Shown here piece by piece: positions 1-10,375 of a stretch of 64,000 nt of DNA (position 1 is its first letter; each line of letters opens with the position of its first letter). This stretch comes from Oenanthe sinensis (lineage: Eukaryota > Streptophyta > Magnoliopsida > Apiales > Apiaceae): positions 19,723,631 through 19,787,630 of the forward strand of contig CM053802.1 in NCBI GenBank assembly GCA_028671895.1, in the 5' to 3' direction. A program made the position numbers and the translations under genes. Under the pieces are notes generated by a model that saw nothing but the letters and a program-made list of their open reading frames with translations, ran no database searches and was not told the DNA's origin.

Positions 1-240
1 TCAAATGACTAAAAAAATTACAAAAGATCTCATGTTTGCTTATTATATAATTGGTAACAATTATATTGTAAGAGGATTATTATAATATAAAATTTAAGCT
101 ATAATTTAGATATAATATAACATTAATGAATATATTTAAAGAGAAGATCTGACAGTCTATATTTTTTTATGGTTAACTAAAGATGTCATAGTTATTATCT
201 TTTCTATGATTAACCAATTGATTACAAAAAACCTATAAAA

Positions 241-276
<36 letters not shown>

Positions 277-1254
277 TTTAGAGTCAGGTTCAGATTGGTC
301 AATCCAAAACTGACCCAATTTTTGGGGTAAATTATATTCAACATGAATCCCACCTGAAATTTTTAACCCAAATTTGAATTTTTTCATATCGGATCGTGTA
401 AAACTTTGTCATCCTTAGTGATGACATTCAATTTAAATATAACGATCAATAAAAACTAGTATGTTAACCGTAGGTAGTTCTGGCTTATGCTTGAATAGAA
501 TATACATCTAATTTTTTTTATGATTCGTATTATTTTATACCAGAAATTATAATAATTCTAGTTTTAGACAATTTCGCTTATATGAAGTACTAATTAAATT
601 CATACTCATACAAAACAAGCGTGATAGAATAAAAAGATATATTCATTTAAGATTTAATTGCAGTTTAATGGCCCGGATTATTTTTATTATTTGTAGAAAA
701 ATGACTAAATTATAAAATTTGCCGGTTTAGTGTCTAAACTATTTGCTTTTTAATACTTGATTGCATTCTGTTTATTCAATCTACCAGCAGTTAATAATTT
801 CATAATTAAAATATAAAATCAGGGTTATAAAAACAAAATCATACATAACGTAAGATATTCAGTATATTATCTCCTTATTTTCATCCCTCATTTTTCCACC
901 ATGGTAAGCTCGAACCTTAAATCAATCGAAACAAATCAGAGTTCAATGACGTGGATACTAAGAACAATTGAAGATGCAGTCAAGTATAAACCCTATGAGT
1001 CTCCTGAATATCAAAGTTATATATCATTTACTCTATATATAGTGGCATGCATGCATATATGTCGACTTTTGTTAAAAATTAGGGCTTTTCTTGTTGAAGC
1101 TTGGAGTTTAGGTATATATTGATACTTTTTTTGCGGCTAAATCTATGTGTTTCTTAATTTGAGACTTAATTTGATAATACTCGTTTAATCTAAATATATG
1201 AATTTATGTATTATAGTTTATTTGTACTTTTAAATGTTATCATTTGCCCAAAAA
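1..1254. other. AT-rich intergenic DNA
   Basis: No gene is supported here. A (TA)n run lies at about 248-270. A 73-codon open frame at 901-1122 begins with a good start context (ccaccatgg) but has no recognisable domain, and I see no convincing continuation. Confidence 0.5.
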
Positions 1255-1760
1255 ATTATAATTAAGCTTTATTATGATGGTAAATTTGAAGAAAATCCAA
1301 AAAGATATACTGGGGGTTTATTAGCGTATGTAGATTGGTGTGATTCAGATTAAATAAATTTATTAGAAATTAGTAGTATGTTAGTGGAGAGTGGTGCATC
1401 CAAGGGGGTATTACGAGTTGTGGTATAGGTTTCCTGGACTACTCTATATGGAGCTAAAATTTGTTTGAGTTAAAAACAGATGATGATCTTATGTTAATGT
1501 GTACACTAATTAATCCAAGAGAATGTATATTGAGATTTATGTGACGAACACCAAACCAATAGGCGTTGCAAAAGATAGGCCCCCTACTCAAGAAGAAATA
1601 CGCATGGAAAATTCTTTTCCAAATTCCACTCAAGGTGAGTTTGAGACTGAAAACTAAAGTTCTGAAGGTGAAATGGGAGATGATAGTGATGATGACACGT
1701 TCTATCTGATGAATCTAATCAAGATGACATCGATGATGATCTGCTCTTTGATATTTAATG
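1255..1760 (+). pseudogene. Decayed MULE-type transposase N-terminal region
   Basis: Translation reads a broken stretch resembling the N-terminal domain of plant Mutator-like transposases: a tyrosine-rich start followed by GKFEENPKRYTGG, then an aspartate-containing VDWCDSD segment and LVESGASKGVLR. The frame is broken by several stops and shifts (for example after VDWCDSD and near 1420-1470). An acidic stretch follows at about 1670-1755, as is common downstream of that domain. No DDE catalytic core and no terminal inverted repeats were found, so this is at best an old fragment. The assignment rests on motif resemblance only. Confidence 0.35.
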
Positions 1761-2530
1761 TATTACTTACCTGCATATCAAAAGTAAAGGAATCCATATG
1801 GAATCACACCCAAATGAATAGACAATTGGGGGGCGAGGATCAAGTATGAAGCATGAAGATTATAGAAATTCAAATGTTCGGACTCAAGCTAAGAAAATCA
1901 CTCCAAAAAGACCAGGAAAAGAAGTAAGAGTGGAAAACTCTATCAAGTATTAGAAAACTATTCTGGATATTTTTTTTGTTTTCAATTTTGCTTCAAATAC
2001 CATTCTATGCAATGTACTTGTCATATTTAAGATTTATATGTGGTAGTTGGGATGGATATTAAGTTAGCTGTGGAAGTTTAATGTGACTAGTATGTATGAA
2101 TTGTTGATATATTTTTTAAGTATTTGACTGGTTTGGTTATATTATCATTTTAGGCATTTTTTATTCTTTTTTATTATTTTATTTTTATTGATAGGATTTA
2201 AATATATTTAAAAAGAAATTCGTTCAATTAGAATGTCTATGTTTGAAATGTTATAAAAGATATATATATATATATATATATATATAAGGATTTGTATGTC
2301 TAAAAAGTAATCGACGGAATGCAATGAAGTGTTAAAAAGTAAATAGTTCGGAACGAGTGGGATCGATAAAAAATTCCCCTTTTTATTCAATTCTATAGGT
2401 GTCAATTTTTTTCTAATTACCATTATATCCAGATTTATTTATTTCCCTTGAATAGCCGATATAATAGTATCTCTTGGATTTCTCGGTCCAAGCAAGTAAC
2501 AATATCGTCACAAGGTGATTCACACTTCTC
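1761..2530. other. Intergenic, with (TA)n microsatellite
   Basis: No gene seen. A (TA)n tract lies at about 2262-2286. The basic segment encoded at about 1840-1950 may continue the MULE remnant upstream, but it is broken. Confidence 0.4.
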
Positions 2531-2534
2531 TCAG

Positions 2535-3143
2535 CTATGACTATAACTTCCAGATGAGGAGCTTTCCAATGAAGATAAAGATGTATCGGAAGGGCAGTAA
2601 AAATGAGCAGACTTGTTTTTGCTTTGCACACTGCCAGTCTCACCAGCATAAACATGTACACCCGTGCCAAATGTACCAACATCAATATCCTCGGCATTGG
2701 TAGATATCATTTTCCCAGTTTGTATACAACTGCAGAAACATAATGAGATCATAAAAGTATCTAACTAAAATATTCACAGAATTCTGATACATGTAATATC
2801 TATGGTGTTACATATATGCATGCCAAAAATCTGAACAATCTGCCGCAAGTTCTACTCAGAATGCTAAAAAATATGAAGATATTTATATTGCTCCAAAGAA
2901 GTGCAAGTATCACCTGTGATGGTTATGCGCTGAAGAACCAAGCAGCTCACCCAATTTTCACACTGTTTATTAGGAGTACAAGCATGATCAAGTTCCATCT
3001 CCAAATTGAGCTTCTGAATTGAAGTGTTGGAAGCCATGAATAAAACTTTGAGGAATCGAAAACTCGATTAGGAGATAATTATTCAACACTGTTGATGCTT
3101 TACGAATTTTGACAGGAGTCTCTGGGATAGTACCACAGGCTTT
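2535..3143 (-). pseudogene. Exon-like host gene segments (3' side), interrupted by the CACTA element
   Basis: I do not recognise the protein. Three exon-like blocks read on the minus strand. About 3143-2990 encodes ILKACGTIPETPVKIRKAS and more. About 3020-2900 encodes LEMELDHACTPNKQCENWV in another frame. About 2736-2535 follows a good acceptor (tttctgcag) and ends in a serine-rich tail with a stop. The CACTA target site lies in the first block. If the 3-bp duplication is collapsed, the frame continues from GCGAAGATCCTC on the far side (about 7880-7868), which follows a tgcag acceptor. This suggests a real gene, or an older remnant, was hit in an exon. Upstream exons beyond 8160 were not found, so it may already have been a fragment. 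Confidence 0.3.
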
Positions 3144-3310
3144 CACTACAATGAAAACTGAAACAGAAAACGGTTTTTCCCCGTTGTCTGATACCCTGTT
3201 TGCCCGTTGAGTATTGAGGCGCCGTCTGATATGCACCTCAGACAACGGTACGTTAACTGTTATCTGAAAGAGATCAAGACAACACCTCATGTTCTAGAGA
3301 CCGTTGTATA
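3144..3310. repeat. CACTA left subterminal repeat region
   Basis: Short degenerate motifs around AACGGTTTT, GTTGTCTGA and CAGACAACGG recur in both orientations just inside the left terminus, for example near 3168-3190 and 3237-3262. Such arrays are the usual binding sites of CACTA TnpA-type proteins; that role is known for the family and inferred here. Confidence 0.75.
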
Positions 3311-3779
3311 ACACCTAGAAACAACAACGCTATGTTGAAAACCACTTGTGTGAAATGAAGTGAGTCAAGTGTATTGAAAATAAAATATGTTGTTGTTCAG
3401 GGGTTAAGACAAAGGTTCCTTAAATAGAAAGAGTTGTTTTATCTACTTTTACATAAGAGTTTTATCAATGAATATCATTGTTGTATAGTTGAGTCCACAA
3501 GTATTGTAATCAATACTACATTCACCAAAAACGACCAAAACACAACCATTCATTCACTAAAAAACCACCAGAATCATCCAATCATTCACCGACCAAACCA
3601 CCATTACATCATTCTAAATCCAAAATCAAAAGCAAAATAACCAATAATTAACAAGGTTACCAAAACCAACCAAATATTTTGGGATGACCATCCAGATTAA
3701 AAATTCAACAGATTCCCATTAAAAATCCTAAACCATCCATGTTCAACCAAAAATACCAAATGCCTTGACCTTGAAGCTT

Positions 3780-5795
3780 TTAAGTAGCGTGGTGCTTCAT
3801 GAAGTACTCTGCCCAATCAATCCTAATTTCATTGATGTCCTCGACACTGTAAGCTAGGTTTGTCCTTCGTAACCACTGTAAAATAAAGTGCAACTCAGAG
3901 ATTGTCACCACAAAACACAAGAACATTGACACAAGTTTATGAAAATTATAATTTCTACCTTTGTTGCAAATCTGAATTCCTTGTCCAGGGATATTTATTT
4001 CATATAACGCATGATAAACAAGCCACAATCTGTACTCCCATTTTGGAGAGGAATGCCCTGATAAATACACGAAGAAATTATAGAAATTAAACATGCATGC
4101 AGAGACCAAAGAACTGATTGATAACATATATATTACGGAAAGAATATTACCGCCAAATTCTCCCATACTATTTTCTTCTTCAAAAACTTCTTCACATTTT
4201 CCTTGTAAAGCTTAATGCCACTGCGCCAATATATTAATATATATCAACAGTAACACATAAGCACTTAAAAGATTGAACATTAAATAATTTTATGATGTGG
4301 CACTTACTTGTCAACGACTTCTGTCCATTCTTCAGTTGCTATCCGACGCTTCAGTGGGTCCATGTGGTACACCAGTTGCACGTCTGGGATCACAGCAGTC
4401 AATGCCCAATGATTCCTAACAAAGGATGAAGACATTATATATATATATATATATATATGTCACATTATTTAATTAGAACATAATTTCATAAATACTAATC
4501 GGAACATGTCAAATTTATACATTAATATATTAATCAAAGTCATAAATAATAATAGAAAGCCGATTTAACATGAAGCTTGAAAGAACCTAAAATTACCAAG
4601 AAGGAAAAGAAAATAACATTTGTTTTTACAATTTCTCTTATTTTTTAGTGAAGAGTGTCCTAAAAAAATTAAACACTGACTCAATAGTCAACATATTATT
4701 GAAATTAAATTCTCACATCGATAATCTTTTTCTTTCCTGGCAAGTCGTTGACGATAAATTTTATATTACCCGGCTCATTCCCTCAAACACGGTCCTCAAC
4801 TAATTAACATGATTAATCACCATTAATCTTTCAGTTATATTACTCTTATTCCGAGGAGTGATTAAAAAGTAAGTGTGTGTGTCAATTGAATTGGCTACTG
4901 CAATTTGTATTATATGACATGCTGAATAGTAACAATGTGAGTCTAGTTAATTCCACAAATTAATGACTTCAATTATTTACGAGTTTCCTCCAATTTATAT
5001 ATTAATATATATGCTCAATTAGGTGAAAAATAATAAACATCAAAAAATTGTTTCCAGCAAATAATTCCTAATTAAAAGACACTTTATAGAACTTAATTTG
5101 TAACAATACCAACTCTATTTCAAAAAACTTAAATATTGAACTGTACAACTAACAATTATATATTATAACTAGATATGCAAAATAAAGCATGTCACATGGC
5201 AAAAGAGTAAAATTAAAAGTGAATCTACATATCACAAGTAACAAAGTAATAAAAGTGAAATATAGGGGTACTCACACATGGTTATATGGCAACAGAAATA
5301 TTTGACCTGGCTTTGCATTCTTAAATCTTAAAGAAAGAGCTTTTGACCTTTCTCCTGCATTTCCACAACCGAGGGCGCCTATCTTTCCAGGATTAATAAA
5401 TGATATCATCTCGGACATCTTATGCCTTCTCAAATGGTCTTGCAATATACTGTATAAGAAAATTAAACAATCATTTAGACAAGTTCAAAATTCTAATCAA
5501 GAACCACATAACAAATTTTTCAAATTTGAAACTTACTTTATATACAAGCAAATGACAGAGCCTGAGATTTCCCCACCACTGCACAAAGCATGCACGTCTG
5601 ATAAAAGAATAACATGTTTAGTGCTTTCTCCAAAACCTTCTTTGCTCAGCTCAAAAGTGATTGTACGGTCATCCATCAAGGCATTTTTTGCCCAAAGCCA
5701 TAAGCGCTTTAGATTGGGGTTGTAATCTCCACCCATCTCAACCATAAACTCAAGCTCTCGGACACAATCTGTATACTTCTTTAAGGCAATTTGCA
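3780..5795 (-). pseudogene. ULP1-like SUMO-protease gene captured in the CACTA element, broken
   Basis: Minus-strand exons can be joined with consensus splice sites: about 5795-5537, 5450-5275, 4418-4310, 4220-4155, 4050-3958 and 3877-3780. The product has the C48 (ULP1/SENP) fold signature. The catalytic His is in the NHWALTAV segment, the Asp is in VYHMDPLKRR, and the Gln/Cys region reads IPLQNGSTDCGLF with the Cys codon at 4027-4025. It ends in a conserved-looking WAEYF tail. The N-terminus is cut off near 5795. A TAA at 3997-3995 follows MRYMK just after the catalytic Cys, where related proteins would read on. ULP1 domains are common passengers of plant CACTA elements. Exon ends are approximate. 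Confidence 0.75.
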
Positions 5796-7165
5796 GTAAA
5801 GTTATTGAGGTGGATAAGTTAGAGAAAATGCAATCTGAGTTGGTAGAAACTTTATGCCACCTGGAAAAATACTTCCCCCCTTCCTTGTTTGATTTAATGT
5901 TTCATCTCTCGGTTCATCTTGTACGAGAAGTTGAGTTGTGCGGGCCAATTTTTCTTAGGTGGATGTATCCGTTTGAGAGATATATGAAGACATTCAAGGG
6001 ATATGTGAGGAATCGTGCTCGTGCAGAAGGTTGCATTGCAGAGGCTTATATTGCAGAAGAGGCCGTTGAGTGTTTGGCCAGTCACGAAGAAACGATTATT
6101 GGGGTACGAAAAAGTGGAAGGCATACTAAGGACGTCGTATGCAGGCCATTATCTGGTGCAACCATGATAACCCCCAGCAACACCAATTTGCACCTAGCAC
6201 ATTTATGCCTTCTACAAAATACTACTGACGTTAGGCCATATTTTGAGTATGTCATTAGTCTGTTTTCATTACATATTTTATGCCATTATGTCATTATTTA
6301 TGCAGTTTGTTTTAATTCCATGCAGTGAGCACATGGCATTGTTAATGACGATTCATCCGGAACATGAAAATGATGAGATGTGGTTAAAGAAGGAGCAAAA
6401 TGAGACATTCCCGAAATGGTTTAAAGAAAAGGTACTATAGACGTTTATTAACAGTTATGTGCAATTTATACTACTCCTTGGAAACATGAATCATTTTACC
6501 TTAAATTTTTATATTTTTCTTTGAAGATTGCTTCAGATTTGGTGAATGAAAAAGAAGTGTCGGAAGAGTTAAGATGGATTGTAGACGGGCCCAACAAGGA
6601 TGTACCAACATTCAACAGCTATAGAGTGGATGGAGTTACGTTTAGTACGAAGGATCGTGATGAGACTCGCCAAGTTCAATGCAGTGGTGTGTGTGTCGTA
6701 GCTGATGCAATGATTGTGCAGGTTAAAGATCAAAACATTGAGCATTTGTCCCATACATATTACGGAGTTATAAAAAGTATATGGGAGTTGGACTATAACA
6801 CCTTTAGAGTTCCTATTTTTCGTTGTGAGTGGGTCGATATGAATAAAGGAGTTAAAGTAGATGAATTGGGATATACGTTGGTTAATTTAAATAGGTTGGG
6901 GTTTTTAAATGATCCATTTATCTTGACAAAACATGTTAAACAGGTTTGTTACATAGACGACCCTCTTGATAAATTATGGTCAGTCGTTTTGAAATTACCC
7001 GAGAAGAAGTACTATGAAGAGAGCGATGATGAAAATGAGGGATCGATCGAAGTAGAACTTGAGAACGATTGTTTTGTTCCCAATTTACCCGATGTCGATT
7101 TAGATGATGATGACATGGCTAGTTACATGCGAGATGACGTAGATGAATTCATTCAACTTTCATGA
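5785..7165 (+). pseudogene. TNP2-type CACTA transposase, C-terminal part (DUF4218 and DUF4216)
   Basis: Exons about 5785-6246, 6326-6431 and 6527-7165 join in frame with GT-AG sites. The first encodes a DUF4218 domain (CSKVIEVDKLEKM, then FPPSLFDLMFHL and RWMYPFERYMK). The last encodes a DUF4216-like domain (TYYGVIKSIWELDY, then RCEWVD) and ends in a highly acidic tail and stop. The transposase_21 catalytic region that should precede DUF4218 is absent: the sequence changes near 5790 into the opposite-strand protease gene. This is therefore an internal-deletion product, not a complete transposase. No stop breaks the surviving part, so the deletion may be fairly young. Confidence 0.85.
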
Positions 7166-7864
7166 TTTAATTAAATTATATATACTTTGTGTTGGTCTGA
7201 TTATGATCTTTGATGGTTGCCATGCTTTGGTTATTAATCTGGCAGGTCTTAATTGTCTTTTTTTTTTCATGCTGTAAATCAGACAAGGATTTTTAACAAA
7301 TAAACCCTTGTTAATATGAATAACAAACAACGCACCAGAAACACTTGTTTGAAGGTATCTTCCATAATACAATGAAGAAAACACTTGTCTTATTTCAACA
7401 ACGATTTCCTGAAACCTTGTCTGAATTATATTCCAACAACACTTCTGAAACCGTTGTGTAGAGTTCTTACTTTGCACAATACAACATTGAAAAATTGTTA
7501 TCTGATGAGCTCTATCAGACAACACAATATTGTACTGTTATTTGAAAACGTCTTACATAATACCTCACAATAAACACTTGTGTGATTTCAATAACGGTTT
7601 CCCACTAAGAATTGTCTCAAGTCTATTCAAACAACAGCTTTATTAAACCGTTGTATAGAGCTATTTCTTTGCACAATACGACATATAAAAACTGTTGTGT
7701 GATTGAGTTTTTTAGGCAACGGTTTTAAAACTGTTGTATAATACATGGATCAGACAACAGTTAATTGGGGGCAAAAATAAAACATTGTCTGTTAAATCTA
7801 GGCAACGCTTTTTTCTCTGAGCGTTGTCTGAAATGTGTTGTCTGATGTTGTTTTTCTTGTAGTG
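7166..7864. repeat. CACTA right subterminal repeat region
   Basis: From about 7310 to 7864 the sequence consists of degenerate repeats built on ACAACGGTTT, AAACCGTTGTAT and TTGTCTGAT motifs, spaced roughly 20-60 bp, ending at the TTCTTGTAGTG terminus. The motif matches the left end. No coding capacity is supported. Confidence 0.8.
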
Positions 7865-7867
7865 TTT

Positions 7868-8162
7868 GAGGATCTTCGCCTGCATGAAGAACATAGTCCA
7901 AACAGATGATCAGCTACAGAGAGAATTTTCAGTAGTACATATTGTTCTCGAACTCCCTTACAACTTGTACGTCTGCATGACAAGTGAAAATGGAAATTAT
8001 ATTAATTGTCCGGTCATACAATAGCCTGACTGAAAGTTCTGCAATCATGAACTCACAGAAAGAAACTTTGCAAGTAATGAACAGACCAGGAATCTGCAAA
8101 TTATTAAACTCTATGCAATAATCTCCGGTGTTAAGGCTTGAAAGCAAAAGCATATGTGACAC
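7868..8162 (-). pseudogene. Exon-like host segments on the other side of the CACTA insertion
   Basis: A minus-strand segment at about 8160-8070 encodes SSLNTGDYCIEFNNLQIPGL, followed by a possible GT donor. A second block ends at the CACTA site after a tgcag acceptor (about 7880). Together with the blocks at 2535-3143 they look like parts of one gene, product unknown, split by the transposon. The frame across the collapsed target site is open, which is the main support. Confidence 0.25.
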
Positions 8163-9204
8163 TCGTATAGTTATCTTTATTTAATCAAAATCATTTCAAG
8201 ATACAATAATTTGTATCATTTCAGTGTATGAATCCAGATGTCATTCACTAATAGACGACAGAAAATAGAACCAAGTTCAAGTAAGAAAAAGGTTGTTTGA
8301 TCATTACCGCTCAAAACCAAATCCTATATCATAATACTAAATACTGTAGGTTTGGCAAATTATTGGGAAAATTATGTCCAATTGACTGGAACAATATTTT
8401 CGATGTCTGCAAATCGGTTGGATCTGACAATATAAAACATTTTAGTCTGTGTACATATGCAAACCTCATCCCTTAGTCCTTAAAAATCAAGATCCTCTAT
8501 CCAAAAGATTGCAACAAAGAGAAGACACACAATCTCAACAAGATGCATATATACATACGGTCATGTTGAACTGGAACCAACTACAAATCACCAGTTACAG
8601 ACTCATACTAGCATAAACCAATGTCACAATACTATTAATCATCAGCCTTAGTAATGCTAATACAGTGGGGCATTGGAGTAATTGCACCCACTATCTGTCA
8701 TAGTATGTATATTTGTTCCATACTCATACTTATATTGCAGCTGTTATATGTAATTTTATGTCTTTTTCAATTGCATTTACTTGTATAATTTCAATGAGAG
8801 AAGAGGGACGAGAACGTACAAATTTGATGCCCAACCAACAGGCCATAGTAGATCGGTAGTTTGAACATTTCGGCTATTTTCTGAAATAAATACATTTTAA
8901 TAAAGTGAATGAATTACATTGAAATAAAATTACTACAAAATAAATTAATTATATTTTATTATTTTCCACTAAAATATTCCACGAGTTGTTACATTTTTAT
9001 ATAATATTATATAATACAAATTATATTTTATCTTTGGCCAAACATTTTCTTAAAAAAACTAACTGCACCTGGATTGACCAGGCCACACTAGTTCCATGCT
9101 AATAGACTCATTGTTCTAGCCGAGATGAATCTTTTTGGAAGATCATAGACTCGAACCCAGATATCCATTTTATTTAGTCTTACCAAGTGTGGATTGTCGT
9201 TCTC
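8163..9204. other. Intergenic, no gene seen
   Basis: No coding region or complete mobile element recognised. A tRNA-promoter-like segment (reverse complement of GGTTCGAGTC) lies at about 9150-9165 and may be a SINE scrap. Confidence 0.4.
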
Positions 9205-9505
9205 TACCCGTTTATGGTTTACTAACAAACTTTGCTCGAAGGTCCAGGTCCCCCATCCAACACTTTCTGCATATCCAGAACATGATATAAGACAAAAACG
9301 AGTAGTGATGCCCCCCTAAATCATGTATCTCCATCCCTTGTTTGGATCGCCATAATGAAGCAAGGACATTCTGCATTGCATTAAAGTTAATATTCTTCTC
9401 TGTAAGGAAGCGACCACCCAATACAAACGTGCTCCTAACCTGACCTACTTCCTTTTCTCCAACTATAACCCCTCCACCCTCCTCATCCTCCAATGTCAAT
9501 TGTAT
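9205..9505 (-). pseudogene. LINE ORF1 fragment (DUF4283-like)
   Basis: The minus-strand frame 9499-9212 reads LQ/TLEDEEGGGV near its start, then GRFLTEKNINFNAMQNVLAS and a LWRSKQGMEIHDLGGH segment. This is the hallmark of the DUF4283 domain found in ORF1 of plant L1-type LINEs and related gag-like proteins. The WTFEQ-type end of the domain is garbled (frame shift near 9260-9300), and no zinc knuckle or reverse transcriptase follows. Likely a short dead fragment. Confidence 0.65.
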
Positions 9506-10375
9506 ACAATTCTACCAAATTAATTGTTGACGTTGCAATGTCGTACCCGCTCTGAATCTCACAATAGCTTATAAAGAAAAAACTAATATTCTTGTCAGAG
9601 AGACAAGACAGACCTTGCAAATATTCAAGACGGCTACGCTAGTTATGCTTTTAATTCTTATTGGAATCGAGTTCAGTTGAGTTTTTGCTTATTGGATTTG
9701 AGTTCCATTTTTTTTATTGAGTTTAGTAATAACTTTAGTTATTAAACCATATACATCGTACTACTTTAAATTTGAAATCTGATCTGGTAGCCTCAAATCT
9801 CAAGTTCGGCGATAACAACTCCATTACCACGTCACAGTAGAGAACATATGTGTTGACTAACGTGTGCTTCCAAATCTCTGTCTATTTTATATATTCATAC
9901 GAATTTATATTCAAAATATCACGTAAAACTCCTAAATGTGACATGAATCACATGTCAAAACTATTGCACGCACATGCAAACACATGCGCAGGGTAACAAA
10001 TTGTCGATTAGGCATTGCCATAATCCACAAAAATGTAAACAAATTTTCAAAACTTACATATCTATATATAATGTGTCGATTGTTGCAACATACTTACCGC
10101 TGATAATAAGTAACATCATCATTAACCATCTACATGTATAGACACCAATCAAATATACACTACTCGTACAAGCTCTGTACATTTTTCTTGAAAATATAGT
10201 TTAAGTATCAAGAATTCAAAAGTAAGTTAGAAGCATAATATTCTGTGAGATATAGAAGACTCTATATTACTATATATATGGCTTGCAATTTTGCTGTCAG
10301 GCTGATTTTTAATCCAAAAGAGATTGATGGGATGTCTATGTTTGAGACAAATAGAAAAGTATATGTTATAGAGTG
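9506..10375. other. Intergenic / upstream of phytoene synthase pseudogene
   Basis: No gene supported. An ATG at 10278 opens a short frame that reaches stops near 10371; it is not in frame with the phytoene synthase-like exon, and may be a decayed leader region. Confidence 0.4.

Larger units (their letters stand above)
3144..7864. mobile_element. CACTA (En/Spm) DNA transposon, internally deleted, 4721 bp
   Basis: The left end starts CACTACAATGAAAAC, and the right end, reverse-complemented, starts CACTACAAGAAAAAC. Both are flanked by the 3-bp duplication TTT (3141-3143 and 7865-7867), as expected for CACTA elements. The ends carry many copies of a subterminal motif resembling CAACGGTTT/TTGTCTGA in both orientations. 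Inside are a ULP1-like protease gene (-) and the C-terminal part of a TNP2 transposase (+), facing away from each other from a junction near 5790. The transposase catalytic core is missing, so the copy would need a partner element to move. The ends and duplication look intact, so the boundary calls are strong. Confidence 0.93.

Noticed and set aside
901..1122. 73-codon open frame with good start context
   Set aside because: No recognisable domain, no splice-supported continuation and AT-rich surroundings; treated as chance.
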